NCBI GenBank assembly: GCA_937924755.1
Contig: CALEVZ010000028.1
Span: forward strand, 62,001 to 126,000
DNA length: 64,000 nucleotides
Source: an uncultured bacterium
GTDB lineage: Bacteria > Acidobacteriota > Thermoanaerobaculia > Thermoanaerobaculales > Thermoanaerobaculaceae
Direction of reading: 5' to 3'
The position numbers and the translations under genes are program-made. The notes under the pieces are model-generated. The model searched no databases and was not told where the DNA came from. It saw only the letters and a program-made list of their open reading frames with translations. Positions 10,000-18,210 of this stretch are shown piece by piece (positions within the stretch are counted from its first letter, which is position 1; each line of letters starts with the position of its first letter).

Positions 10000-10965
10000 T
10001 CACTGCAACTTGGCCAACTCTTGCGCCACCACCTTGGACGGCAGTGGCAGGTAGCCGTCCTTGACAGCGATCTCTTGCCCCTCGCGGGAGAGCACGTAAC
10101 GGAGGAACTCGCGGGTGAGGGGATCCACCGGCCGGCGGGGATCTCGAACGATGTAGATGTAGAGATAGCGGGCCAGTGGGTAGCGTCCGTCCACGGCGTG
10201 TTCATAGGTGGGATCGTAGGGAGTGCCGCCCAGTTTCTCCGAAACCGGCACCGCTCGCACCCCCGAGGTCTGGTAGCCAATCCCCGAGTAGCCGATCCCG
10301 TAGAGATCTTCACTCACCCCCTGTACCACCGAAGCCGACCCGGGCTGCTCCTTCACCGTGTCCTTGAAGTCCCCCTTGAACAGGGCATGGTCCTTGAAAA
10401 AGCCGTAGGTTCCCGAGGCCGAGTTGCGGCCGTACAGAGAAATGGGGCGACCCACCCAGGTGCCCTTGAGACCCAGCTGACCCCAGGTGGTGAGATCGTG
10501 GGGGTAGCCCCCCTTTCTCGACTTGGAGTACATGGCATCGATTTCCGGCAATGACAACGCGGCAATGGGATTGTCCTTGTTGACGTAGAGCGCTAGGGTG
10601 TCGAGGGCGGCGCGGATCTGGGTAGGGCCAAAGGAGTACTTCTCTTCGATGGCGTCCTCTTCCAAGGGATTCATTTCCCGGGACATGGGGCCCAGCTGTG
10701 CGGTGCCAGCGATCAACGCCGCCGGGGCGGTGGATGACCCCTTGCCCTCCACCTGCACCCTGACGGTGGGGTGGTGGCGTCGGAACCCCTCCGCCCAGAG
10801 CGTCATCAGGTTATTCATGGTGTCTGAACCCACGGAGTTGAGGTTGCCGGACACGGTGGCCTGTTTCTGGTAGCGAGGCAGCGACGGGTCTACCGTCACC
10901 ACCTGGGCCGCGACCGGCACCGAGACGCCGAGCAGGATCGCTGCCAGCAGCTTGGTTGTGGTCAT
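10000..10965 (-). CDS. pstS: Periplasmic phosphate-binding protein PstS
   Basis: Solute-binding protein of 321 residues, exported by an N-terminal signal peptide (about residues 1-20, ending VPVAAQ). Phosphate-ligand signatures include VGSDTMNNLM, the GKGSSTAPAALIAG loop, LGPMSREMN, and GRNSASGTYGFFKDHAL, as in PstS-family proteins. It is the first gene of the operon. AGGAGGAG at eight to fifteen bases before the ATG is one of the strongest ribosome-binding sites in the window, fitting its need for excess over the membrane parts. A PHO-box-like repeat lies about 60-75 bp upstream. Confidence 0.94.
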   Translation of the reverse strand: MTTTKLLAAILLGVSVPVAAQVVTVDPSLPRYQKQATVSGNLNSVGSDTMNNLMTLWAEGFRRHHPTVRVQVEGKGSSTAPAALIAGTAQLGPMSREMNPLEEDAIEEKYSFGPTQIRAALDTLALYVNKDNPIAALSLPEIDAMYSKSRKGGYPHDLTTWGQLGLKGTWVGRPISLYGRNSASGTYGFFKDHALFKGDFKDTVKEQPGSASVVQGVSEDLYGIGYSGIGYQTSGVRAVPVSEKLGGTPYDPTYEHAVDGRYPLARYLYIYIVRDPRRPVDPLTREFLRYVLSREGQEIAVKDGYLPLPSKVVAQELAKLQ

Positions 10966-11023
10966 GGTCTCCTCCTAGGCAGGCGGCAGATTACTTTGCC
11001 GCCGCGGAAGTTTCATCACGAGA

Positions 11024-11041
11024 CGTGAAGACGGTGTGAAG
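11024..11041 (-). promoter_or_regulatory. PHO-box-like direct repeat between pstS and the divergent phosphatase
   Basis: Read on the minus strand, the site is CTTCACA-CCGT-CTTCACG: two 7-bp direct repeats separated by 4 bp, the 11-bp periodicity of PhoB and PhoP operators. It is closest to the GTTCACC-type repeats known from actinobacterial PhoP and less like the enteric CTGTCAT. It lies 59 bp upstream of the pstS ATG and 45 bp upstream of the divergent ATG at 11086. Candidate -10 hexamers sit about 30 bp to either side (TAATCT for pstS at 10988-10993, TACACT at 11073-11078), so one site could serve both genes. Confidence 0.6.
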
Positions 11042-11072
11042 AACCCCGGCCGAGCAGCCACCGCCAACCAGC

Positions 11073-11078
11073 TACACT
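11073..11078 (+). promoter_or_regulatory. -10 element placing a leaderless start for the phosphatase-like gene
   Basis: TACACT is followed by 7 bp and then the ATG at 11086. No Shine-Dalgarno is present, so transcription probably starts at the ATG itself. Confidence 0.55.
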
Positions 11079-11085
11079 TGCCACC

Positions 11086-12975
11086 ATGACCACGCGTGCC
11101 TTTCTTGGCGCAGGCCTGCTCGCTGCCCTCTCCTGCCACCTGCCGGCTCCCCACCTGGAGAGCTCCTCCTCCGGCGCCCGCCGGGTGGTGCTGCTCTCCC
11201 ACGACGGCATGGAGGCCGACCGCCACGCCGATCTCCTGACCCGGGGTTTCTATACCGACCCCGACGGCTTGGCGGCCTTCCCCGGCAGGGGGTTTTTCGT
11301 CCGCCAGGCGACACCGGTAAACCCCACTCTGACGGCGGTGAACCACGCCTCCATCGCCACCGGCGCCGTACCGGCTCGGACCGGCATCGTCGCCAACGTC
11401 TTTCACCTGCCCGGCAGGCCACTGACCGAAACGGTCTCGGGGTTCGACCACCCCTGGCAGGCTGAACCGCTGTGGCACGCCTTCCGGCGACAAGGGCGGC
11501 GGGCCGGCGTACTGCTGTTCCCCGGCGCCGACGGCGCCACCGCCGAGCGCACCGCCGACTTCGCCATGGTCTACGTCAACCAGCCGCTGTCGGCGCCGGC
11601 AGAGGTGGTTCGGTTTTCCGGGGCCTCCTTCGCCCCGGCGGGCACTCCGACGACGCCAGGGGACGCACCTCCTCGTCGGTTGCGGCTGCGAGTTCCCCTG
11701 ACCGGCGCCAACCTCCCAAAGGAAGTCGCGTTCGTCCTCACTGCCGTCGATACCATCACCGACGGGGTGGCCGCCTGGGACACCCTCGTCGTCGACGACG
11801 ACGACGATGAGAGAAATGGCGTCATCGCCCGACTGGGCGCGGGCCAGTGGTTTCCCCTCCGTCTCTCCGTCCCCCATCCCGACGGGGGAACCCGCACGGT
11901 CGGGGGCTGGTGCCTGCTGCAGCGCCTGGAGAGCGACCTGAGCCAGGTGGTCATCTACCGAGGAGCCTGGTATGCCACCGAAGCCTACCCGCGCTCCTAC
12001 CGCGAGCTGCTGGATCGCGAGGTGGGCTTCTGGCCCGGGCCAGGCGACAGTCGAGCTCTGGCCAGCAGACTGAACGGTGGGGAAGGTCTCACCCCCGATG
12101 ACTACCTCGCGCAGGTGGAGCGCTTTTCGTCCTACCTCAACGCCTGCGCCCGAACGACCATTCGCCATGAGGCGTTCGACCTGCTCCTCGCCTACCAGCC
12201 GATTATCGACGAGGTGCAACACGCGCTCCTCATCGTCGAGCCGCGCCAACTGATCTTCACCCCCGGCCTGGCCGCCACCGCCGACGAGGCCATCCTGGCC
12301 ACCTACCGCGTCGCCGACCGCGCCGTGGGAGAACTGGCTCGCGCCCTGGATCTGGAGCGCGACGCGCTGGTGGTGGTGTCCGACCACGGTATCGCCCCCC
12401 TGTGGGAGGTGGTGCATCTCAACGAGGTGCTGCGCCGCGCCGGCCTGGCAGAGGCGGAGGGTACGGGGGATCGCCAGCGGGTGAGCGGGCGTTCCCCCAT
12501 GGCGGCGGTGGGCGGCGGAGGCTGCGCCCACCTCTACGTCAACCTGGCCGGCCGCGAGACCGACGGCGTTGTCTCCCAGGCCGAGCGCGAGCAACTGGTA
12601 CGACGGGCGGCCCAGGCGCTGGCGTTGCTGGAGGTTGACGGTCAGCCGGTGGTGGCGGAGGTGTACCGCCGCGAAAAGCTGGGGCCCCTGGGCCTCGACT
12701 CGCCCCACTCCGGCGACCTGGTGGTGTTCATGCGCACCGGGTTCGCCGCCACCTCCCGCATCGGCGGGCCGCTGCACGAGCCCGCCTCCTACCACGGCCA
12801 GCACGGCCACCGCAACACCGCCGCCGGCATGGCGGCGGTGTGGATGGCGCGGGGTGCCGGTGTACCCGTCCGCACGCTCCGGGAAGCCTCCCTCACCGAG
12901 GTGGCGGCCTTCGTCGCCCATTTAGCCGGCGTCCAACCCCCCGCCCAGGCCGAGCCCTGGCGCAGCGGTCGGTAA
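11086..12975 (+). CDS. Alkaline-phosphatase-superfamily enzyme, phosphodiesterase/nucleotide pyrophosphatase-like, exported
   Basis: Protein of 629 residues with a hydrophobic export signal ending LLAALSC near residue 17, possibly a lipoprotein signal though the lipobox is imperfect. Metal-site motifs of the type I phosphodiesterase family are visible: the first aspartate in LLSHDGME (residue 40), a probable nucleophile threonine in NPTLTAVNHASIATG (residue 83), VVVSDHGI near 430, and HSGDLVVFM and HGQHGHRNTAAGM near the end. A long insertion separates the halves. Substrate is unknown: phosphodiesters or phosphomonoesters are possible. It is divergent from pstS across a PHO-box-like site, so scavenging of organic phosphate under limitation is a reasonable inference. 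Confidence 0.82.
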   Translation: MTTRAFLGAGLLAALSCHLPAPHLESSSSGARRVVLLSHDGMEADRHADLLTRGFYTDPDGLAAFPGRGFFVRQATPVNPTLTAVNHASIATGAVPARTGIVANVFHLPGRPLTETVSGFDHPWQAEPLWHAFRRQGRRAGVLLFPGADGATAERTADFAMVYVNQPLSAPAEVVRFSGASFAPAGTPTTPGDAPPRRLRLRVPLTGANLPKEVAFVLTAVDTITDGVAAWDTLVVDDDDDERNGVIARLGAGQWFPLRLSVPHPDGGTRTVGGWCLLQRLESDLSQVVIYRGAWYATEAYPRSYRELLDREVGFWPGPGDSRALASRLNGGEGLTPDDYLAQVERFSSYLNACARTTIRHEAFDLLLAYQPIIDEVQHALLIVEPRQLIFTPGLAATADEAILATYRVADRAVGELARALDLERDALVVVSDHGIAPLWEVVHLNEVLRRAGLAEAEGTGDRQRVSGRSPMAAVGGGGCAHLYVNLAGRETDGVVSQAEREQLVRRAAQALALLEVDGQPVVAEVYRREKLGPLGLDSPHSGDLVVFMRTGFAATSRIGGPLHEPASYHGQHGHRNTAAGMAAVWMARGAGVPVRTLREASLTEVAAFVAHLAGVQPPAQAEPWRSGR

Positions 12976-13008
12976 GCGGCGCGCTCCGCTGGGGCGGGTT
13001 ACCTTCCG

Positions 13009-14652
13009 CTACAGTTCGGTGGTGCCCGAGTACTCGCCGAACACCGAGACCAAGGTCGAGGCGATCTCGCCGATGGAGGCGTACGCCTCCACCGCCTTCA
13101 GAATGGGAGGCACGACGTTGGCCGTACCCTGCGCCGCCGCCGCCAGCTCGGCCAGGGCTCGGGACACGGCGGCGGCGTCCCGCCGCGCTCGCACCGCCTG
13201 CAGGCGCGCCACCTGCTCCTGTTGCACCGCCTCGTCGATCACCAGGATGGGGATGGGCTCCTCTCTTTCCACCTGGAAGCGGTTCACCCCCACCACCACC
13301 TGCTCCCCCGCCTCGATGGCGCGTTGCACGCGGTAGGCGGCTTCCTGGATCTCCCGCTGCTGAAAGCCCCTTTCGATGGCCGCCAGAGCGCCTCCCAGCG
13401 ACTCGATCTTGTCCAGATAGACGCCCGCCTCCGCCTCGATGCGATCGGTCCACTCCTCCACCAGCCAGGCGCCTCCAAGGGGATCGGCGACATCGGCAAG
13501 CCCTGATTCGTAAGCGATCACCTGCTGGGTGCGCAGGGCAATGCGCACCGATTCCTCGGTGGGCAGCGCCAGCGCCTCGTCGCGGGCGTTGGTGTGCAGC
13601 GACTGGGTGCCCCCGCAAACCGCCGCCATGGCCTGGATCGCCACCCGCACCACGTTGTTCTCCGGTTGCTGCGCCGTCAAGGTGGAGCCGGCGGTTTGGG
13701 TGTGGAAACGCAGCAGCCAGGAGCGGGGATCCCTGGCGCCGAACTCCTCGCGCATCATCCGCGCCCACATCCGGCGGGCGGCACGGAACTTCGCCACTTC
13801 TTCGAGAAAATTGTTGTGAGAATTAAAGAAGAACGACAGCCTGGGGGCAAACTCATCGATCTCGAGCCCGGCGGCCAACGCCGCACGCACATACTCGCGG
13901 GCATTGGCAAGGGTGAAGGCCACCTCCTGCACCGCCGTGGCGCCGGCCTCGCGAATGTGGTATCCCGAGATGGAAATGGTGTTCCACTTGGGCACTTCCT
14001 GGCGGCAGAAGGCGAAGATGTCGGTGATGATGCGCAGCGAAGGGCGGGGGGGGAAGCGGTAAGTACCGCGGGCGATGTACTCCTTCAAGAGGTCGTTCTG
14101 AATCGTCCCGTTGAGTTTCGTCCACGCCACCCCCTGCCGGCGGGCCACCGCCAGCACCATGGACAGCAATACCGCCGCTGTGGTGTTAATGGTCATGGAA
14201 ATGGACACCTGGTCCAGGGGAATGCCGGCCAGGAGGATTTCCATGTCCTCCAGCGTGTCGATGGCGACGCCAACCTTGCCCACCTCACCCAGCGCCAGCG
14301 GGTCGTCGGAGTCATAGCCAATCTGGGTGGGCAGGTCGAAGGCCACCGATAGTCCTGTCTGCCCCTGCGCCAGGAGGTAGCGGTAGCGTTCATTGGAAGC
14401 CGCGGCGGTGGAAAATCCGGCGTATTGGCGCATGGTCCACAGCCGCCCCCGGTACATGGAGGGGTAGACCCCACGAGTGAAGGGATACTCGCCTGGCAAT
14501 CCCAGTCTCTCGTCCAAACCCGGCGCGACGCTCCAGGGCCCGTAGACTGGCTGCACCTCGAAACCCGAGGAGTTGGTGAATCGGGCTCGCTCGGTGCGTG
14601 TGGCGGGCCTGTAGGATTCCTCTAACCATTTGTCGTAGAACGCCCTATCCAT
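13009..14652 (-). CDS. Methylmalonyl-CoA mutase, large (catalytic) subunit, stand-alone form
   Basis: TIM-barrel catalytic subunit of 547 residues that interconverts methylmalonyl-CoA and succinyl-CoA using adenosylcobalamin. Family motifs: [94 protein letters not shown]. The tyrosine of RQYAGF and arginine of PSLRII favour methylmalonyl- over isobutyryl-CoA. The protein ends after the barrel and lacks the C-terminal B12-binding domain, so a separate small subunit must exist; it is not in the window. I start at ATG 14652, with GGAGGGAGG about 10 bp upstream, instead of an in-frame upstream ATG. Confidence 0.92.
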   Translation of the reverse strand: MDRAFYDKWLEESYRPATRTERARFTNSSGFEVQPVYGPWSVAPGLDERLGLPGEYPFTRGVYPSMYRGRLWTMRQYAGFSTAAASNERYRYLLAQGQTGLSVAFDLPTQIGYDSDDPLALGEVGKVGVAIDTLEDMEILLAGIPLDQVSISMTINTTAAVLLSMVLAVARRQGVAWTKLNGTIQNDLLKEYIARGTYRFPPRPSLRIITDIFAFCRQEVPKWNTISISGYHIREAGATAVQEVAFTLANAREYVRAALAAGLEIDEFAPRLSFFFNSHNNFLEEVAKFRAARRMWARMMREEFGARDPRSWLLRFHTQTAGSTLTAQQPENNVVRVAIQAMAAVCGGTQSLHTNARDEALALPTEESVRIALRTQQVIAYESGLADVADPLGGAWLVEEWTDRIEAEAGVYLDKIESLGGALAAIERGFQQREIQEAAYRVQRAIEAGEQVVVGVNRFQVEREEPIPILVIDEAVQQEQVARLQAVRARRDAAAVSRALAELAAAAQGTANVVPPILKAVEAYASIGEIASTLVSVFGEYSGTTEL

Positions 14653-14684
14653 TCCCTGGCACCTCCCTCCAGCGCCGCTGGACG

Positions 14685-14690
14685 AGTATA
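14685..14690 (-). promoter_or_regulatory. Candidate -10 element for the mutase gene
   Basis: Minus-strand TATACT lies 32 bp upstream of the ATG at 14652, leaving a short leader that contains the GGAGGGAGG ribosome-binding site. No clear -35 hexamer. Confidence 0.45.
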
Positions 14691-14732
14691 CCAACGACAA
14701 GACGCCCGGCATTTGGCATACTGAGACCCGCT

Positions 14733-16091
14733 ATGCAGCGGATCTCCGGCACCCTCGATCGCCTGAACCTGGGAGATTTGCTGGAGTGGCTCCACCTCAC
14801 CCGCGCGACGGGGCGCCTGCTGCTGGCGGCGGGCGCCACCACCCGATCCTTCGACATCGTCCGCGGCAAGGTGTCCTTCGCCTCGTCCTCGCGCGCCTCC
14901 GAGCGCCTGGCGTCGTGGCTCCTGCGACGGGACCTGGCGCCCCGCCGCGTGCTGCTGGTTGCCCTGGCTATCTCCCAGACGCGGGGGGAGATCTTCACCG
15001 AGGTGGTGGAGCGCCAGTTCGGCGTGTCACACGAAACCCTCATCGAGGCGGGCCGTTCCCTGGCCACCGCGCTGGCCAGCCGGCTGCTGCGCGAGGAGGT
15101 GATCTCGTTCCACTTCGACCCGGCCTGGCCGGTCACCGACCGCTTTCACGTCACCCTCGACCTGGAGTGCTCCAAGCTCATCATGCAGGCGGCCTACCGT
15201 GCCGACACGGTGCCACCGGCTGACCACCAGCCAGCTCCGCCGCTGTCCACCCTCGACCCAGAGGCCATCGAGAACCTCTTCTGGCACATCATCGATGACA
15301 TGGAAGACGAGCCCGTGGAGGCCAGCGCGGTGGTCCGTGCCCATCGGACGCTGCGGCAGGTGGGAGATGTGATGCACCGCTGGGTCTCCCAGGGTCCGCC
15401 CCTGCTGCCGGTCCCCGAAACCGAGGTGGCGCGCGCCCGCGTCCGTCTGGCCGCCGGCTCGCCGCCGCTGCTGGAAGATTCGCCCACCCTGGCCTGGGAT
15501 ATCCTGGCTTTGGTCAACGGTCTGGACGCCCCCGGCATGAGCCGAGCCAGCGGCGCCGCCGAGGCCTGGCAGCTGGCCGGGGAGGACGGCTCTCTGCTCG
15601 CCTCCCTGCTGCTGGACAACCCCCGCTGGCACCGCCCGGTCCGCAGCCTGGACGCCACCTTGCGGCGGGCGGCGCTGGCCCGCGCCGCCGCGGCGCGTCA
15701 CCTCGCTCCGGTGCTCGGCCTCAGCGCCGACAGCGGGGCCACCGCCGTGGCCCTGGGGATCGTGCTGCTCGACTTGGTTCTGGTCACCCTCGCCAGCGCC
15801 CCTCTGGCCAGCGTGTCCATGCAGGGGGCTGCCCTTCGCCGGCTTCTCCCCCTCCTGGGCCAGGCCGCTGCCGCCGCCGCCGGCTTCCCTCTCGCCATTG
15901 CAGCGGCCCTCACCGGAGAGCCATTTTCTCACCCTGGTGCGCGCCTGGCCCGCCTCACGGCGGCCATCACCGGAGATTTGGGGGGAGCTTTTCCCGCTGA
16001 GTCTCTGCCTCAGGAGACCGATGAGCCTGCCCTGGCTGCCGCCCTTGCCGCCGCTCACCACGCCGCGTCCATGGCCGGGGATGAAGGGTAG
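14733..16091 (+). CDS. DUF4388-domain protein with HDOD-like helical C-terminus
   Basis: Protein of 452 residues starting at ATG 14733; there is no in-frame homology before it. The first 110 residues match the DUF4388/PatA-N type domain: GTLDRLNLGDLLEWLHLTRATGRLLL, then a beta-rich part ending in a run of basic and aliphatic helices. The C-terminal third (about 270-420) is helical and alanine/leucine rich and looks like a degenerate HDOD domain, but I am not sure. Such proteins are usually associated with gliding, chemosensory or c-di-GMP signalling in delta-proteobacteria and acidobacteria. The role here is unknown. A CATACT hexamer lies ten bases before the start. Confidence 0.7.
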   Translation: MQRISGTLDRLNLGDLLEWLHLTRATGRLLLAAGATTRSFDIVRGKVSFASSSRASERLASWLLRRDLAPRRVLLVALAISQTRGEIFTEVVERQFGVSHETLIEAGRSLATALASRLLREEVISFHFDPAWPVTDRFHVTLDLECSKLIMQAAYRADTVPPADHQPAPPLSTLDPEAIENLFWHIIDDMEDEPVEASAVVRAHRTLRQVGDVMHRWVSQGPPLLPVPETEVARARVRLAAGSPPLLEDSPTLAWDILALVNGLDAPGMSRASGAAEAWQLAGEDGSLLASLLLDNPRWHRPVRSLDATLRRAALARAAAARHLAPVLGLSADSGATAVALGIVLLDLVLVTLASAPLASVSMQGAALRRLLPLLGQAAAAAAGFPLAIAAALTGEPFSHPGARLARLTAAITGDLGGAFPAESLPQETDEPALAAALAAAHHAASMAGDEG

Positions 16092-16100
16092 AATCGCGTC

Positions 16101-17138
16101 ATGCACGTGCTCGTGATCGGCGGCAGCCGGTTTATCGGACAGGCGGTGGTGCAGCGGCTGCTCATGGACGGGCACCGCATCACCCTGGTCAACCGCGGGC
16201 GAACCAGTGACCCCTTCGGAACGCGGGTCAATCGCGTGCTGGGCGACCGCTCGGATCCCGCCACCTTGCAGCGCGCCCTCGCCAAGCGTGACTTCGACGC
16301 AGTGATCGACGTCATCGCCTTCCGCGAGGAAGACACCCGCAACGCCGTGGCGCGGCTGAAAGGGCGCATTGGGCACTTCATTCACATTTCCACCGCCTCG
16401 GTCTATCTCATCCGGGATCGCCTTTTTCCGCCCTACCGGGAGGAGGACTTTACCGGGCGCCTGGCACCCAGGAGCGAAACCGCCAGCTCCTCCTGGCTGT
16501 ACGCCTACCACAAGCGGCAGTGCGAGGAGGTGCTCCAGCAGGCGTGGGAGAGCGACCAGTTTCCCGCCACATCCCTCCGTCTGCCCATGGTGGTGGGACC
16601 CGGTGATTATACCGAGCGCTCCCAGGCGTACCTGGAGCGGCTGGCGGACGGCGGACCCCTGGTGCTCCCCGACGGCGGGCTCAACTCCTGGGGGTTCGTC
16701 TGGGTGCACGACGTGGCGGAGGTGATCGCCGCCAACTTAGGGAATGCCAACTCCCTCGGTCGCGCCTACAACATCGCCCAAAGGGAAATCGTCTCGCTGC
16801 GCCAGTTCGTGGATACCGCCGCCGCTGCCATGGGCAAGCGCCCGGTGGTCGTCTCGGTGCCCTCCGAGTGGTTGCAACGCCTGCATCTGGGCATCGGCTT
16901 CTCGCCGTACTCCCACGAACACGACATCGTGCTGGACATCTCCGCCGCCCGCCGCGACCTGCTCTTCGAGCCGACGCCGTTCCCCCGCTGGTGCGAGCAG
17001 CTGGTGAACAGCTTCATGACGAGCTGGTCGGGATCCCCCTCGAAGCTTTACAGTTCTCGCCCGCTCGAGCTGCGCCTGGTGCAGGAACTGGCGCAGTTGC
17101 GCATTCCGGCGCTGGTGGCGCGCAGCGTCTCCGGCTAG
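16101..17138 (+). CDS. NAD-dependent epimerase/dehydratase family protein (extended SDR)
   Basis: Rossmann-fold protein of 345 residues. The dinucleotide-binding loop is VIGGSRFIGQAVVQRLL (residues 4-20), and the catalytic pair is Y-x-x-x-K in YAYHKRQCEE. HISTASVY supplies the active-site serine/threonine region. Members act on nucleotide sugars, or serve as mRNA-binding CSP41-like proteins; the pattern GGSRFIG and VNRGRT resembles the latter subgroup. TAGAAT lies six bases before the ATG and no Shine-Dalgarno is present, so the mRNA may be leaderless. The stop codon shares the CTAG tetranucleotide with the convergent rnc stop. Confidence 0.82.
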   Translation: MHVLVIGGSRFIGQAVVQRLLMDGHRITLVNRGRTSDPFGTRVNRVLGDRSDPATLQRALAKRDFDAVIDVIAFREEDTRNAVARLKGRIGHFIHISTASVYLIRDRLFPPYREEDFTGRLAPRSETASSSWLYAYHKRQCEEVLQQAWESDQFPATSLRLPMVVGPGDYTERSQAYLERLADGGPLVLPDGGLNSWGFVWVHDVAEVIAANLGNANSLGRAYNIAQREIVSLRQFVDTAAAAMGKRPVVVSVPSEWLQRLHLGIGFSPYSHEHDIVLDISAARRDLLFEPTPFPRWCEQLVNSFMTSWSGSPSKLYSSRPLELRLVQELAQLRIPALVARSVSG

Positions 17139-17887
17139 CTGCGGCCGGGGGCGGCGCCCGCCTTCGGCGGGTCGCCCTCCGCCGCCAGCAGCGCCAGCGC
17201 CGCCCGCGCCGCCTCCTGCTGGGCGGCCCGTTTGGAGGTGCCTCTACCCCGACCCGCCACCCGTCCCGCGAACTCCACCTCGAAGGTGTACAGGCGCCGA
17301 TGCTCGGGACCCTCCACGCTCACCTGCCGGTAGGTGGGCAGCGCCAGGCCCTGGCGCTGGGCCAGCTCCTGCAGCATCGACTTGGGCTCCTCCAGCGATA
17401 GCTCTCCGGAGTCGAGGGTTGCCAGCAGAGGGAGAAACAGCCGCCGCACGGTGGTGGAGAATCGGCGCCACCCGCCGTCCACCAGCAGCGCCCCCAGCAC
17501 CGCCTCGCAGGCATCGGCGAGCACCGCATCACCGAGACGAAAATGCAGCGATACCTCCAGCGCCTCACCGATTCCCAGCCGCTGCGCCACCTCGGCGAGG
17601 GTGCGCTCGCGCACCAGGGCCGCCCGACCGCGCGTCAGTTGCCCTTCGCTGGCGGCCGGCCAGGAGGTGAACAGCAACATCGCCACCGCATGGGAGAGGG
17701 CTGCATCACCGAGAAACTCCAGCCGTTCGTTGGACGGCGCCCCCTGCTCGTGGGCCGCCGAGGCGTGGCGCAGCGCCTGGGCGAGCAGCTCGGGGCGACG
17801 GAAGCGATATCCCAGCGCCCGCTGCACGCGCTCCAGGCGGTCCTGGCACTTTCCGGCCCCTCGCGGTTCGCGCCCCGCCTCACTCAC
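17135..17887 (-). CDS. rnc: Ribonuclease III
   Basis: Double-strand-specific endoribonuclease of 250 residues that matures rRNA and regulates mRNAs. The catalytic domain has the signature NERLEFLGDAALSHAVAMLL near residue 57 and the second metal site LADACEAVLGALLVDGG near 130. The C-terminal double-stranded-RNA-binding domain begins near 168 (KSMLQELAQRQGLALPTYR) and ends with ASKRAAQQEAA-like basic residues. Starts with GTG in a GTGA overlap with the stop of the upstream DUF504 gene, implying a two-gene operon. In many bacteria rnc pairs with era or lepB instead. Confidence 0.95.
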   Translation of the reverse strand: MSEAGREPRGAGKCQDRLERVQRALGYRFRRPELLAQALRHASAAHEQGAPSNERLEFLGDAALSHAVAMLLFTSWPAASEGQLTRGRAALVRERTLAEVAQRLGIGEALEVSLHFRLGDAVLADACEAVLGALLVDGGWRRFSTTVRRLFLPLLATLDSGELSLEEPKSMLQELAQRQGLALPTYRQVSVEGPEHRRLYTFEVEFAGRVAGRGRGTSKRAAQQEAARAALALLAAEGDPPKAGAAPGRS

Positions 17888-18138
17888 CCGTCAACCTCCC
17901 GCGGCCACAGCCGGCGTCTGCCAGCGAACACGGCAGCCACGCGGTGGAACGGCACGAACGTTCCGTCCTGCAGCGTCACTCCCCGCGCCCCCACCTCCGC
18001 GACGCTGGCGAAACTCAGCTCCTCCACCCGTTGGCCTCCCTCTCTCCGCACGCGCACCGACACCACCACCGAGGAAATGTCCTGCCTGCCGTCCCAGCGC
18101 AAGCGGTTGAGAAGATCTCGCAGGGGATTGCCCACCAT
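17884..18138 (-). CDS. DUF504/MJ1316-family protein, predicted RNA-end recognition
   Basis: Small basic protein of 84 residues. The N-terminal NPLRDLLNRLRWDGRQD and C-terminal VPFHRVAAVFAGRRRLWPRE match the DUF504 (MJ1316) pattern of an L-N-x-L-x-W-D opening and a P-x-H-R-I-x-x-I closing motif. Comparative work has proposed this domain as a recogniser of cyclic or unusual RNA ends; no enzymatic function is established. Much longer open frames in this frame run through murA and are rejected. Start ATG 18138 is chosen because TACAAT ends exactly seven bases upstream; ATG 18147 overlaps that hexamer. The stop overlaps the rnc start by 4 bp. Confidence 0.8.
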   Translation of the reverse strand: MVGNPLRDLLNRLRWDGRQDISSVVVSVRVRREGGQRVEELSFASVAEVGARGVTLQDGTFVPFHRVAAVFAGRRRLWPREVDG

Positions 18139-18145
18139 CGGCGGC

Positions 18146-18151
18146 ATTGTA
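18146..18151 (-). promoter_or_regulatory. -10 element for the DUF504-rnc operon
   Basis: Minus-strand TACAAT followed by seven bases and ATG 18138, without a Shine-Dalgarno: a leaderless arrangement. No clear -35. Confidence 0.55.
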
Positions 18152-18175
18152 GCGACGGTGCCCGACGCCCTTGCC

Positions 18176-18203
18176 TTGACGGCGCCGCCACGCCGGCTAG
18201 ACT
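18176..18203 (+). promoter_or_regulatory. Sigma70-type promoter of murA, leaderless geometry
   Basis: TTGACG (18176-18181), a 16-bp spacer and TAGACT (18198-18203) form a good housekeeping promoter. The GTG start of murA comes seven bases after the -10, so the predicted first transcribed base falls at the start codon. Confidence 0.7.
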
Positions 18204-18210
18204 CGCCGCC

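Noticed and set aside
10975-12921. 648-residue minus-strand open frame opposite the phosphatase-like gene
   Set aside because: Low-complexity glycine/arginine/histidine composition with no domain; a high-GC shadow of the plus-strand enzyme.
15027-16709. 560-residue minus-strand open frame opposite the DUF4388 and epimerase genes
   Set aside because: It spans two real plus-strand genes and has shadow-type composition without motifs.
17944-18210. Long upstream extension of the murA frame
   Set aside because: The first 89 residues have no MurA homology, run antisense to the DUF504 gene and precede a good promoter whose -10 is seven bases before GTG 18211.
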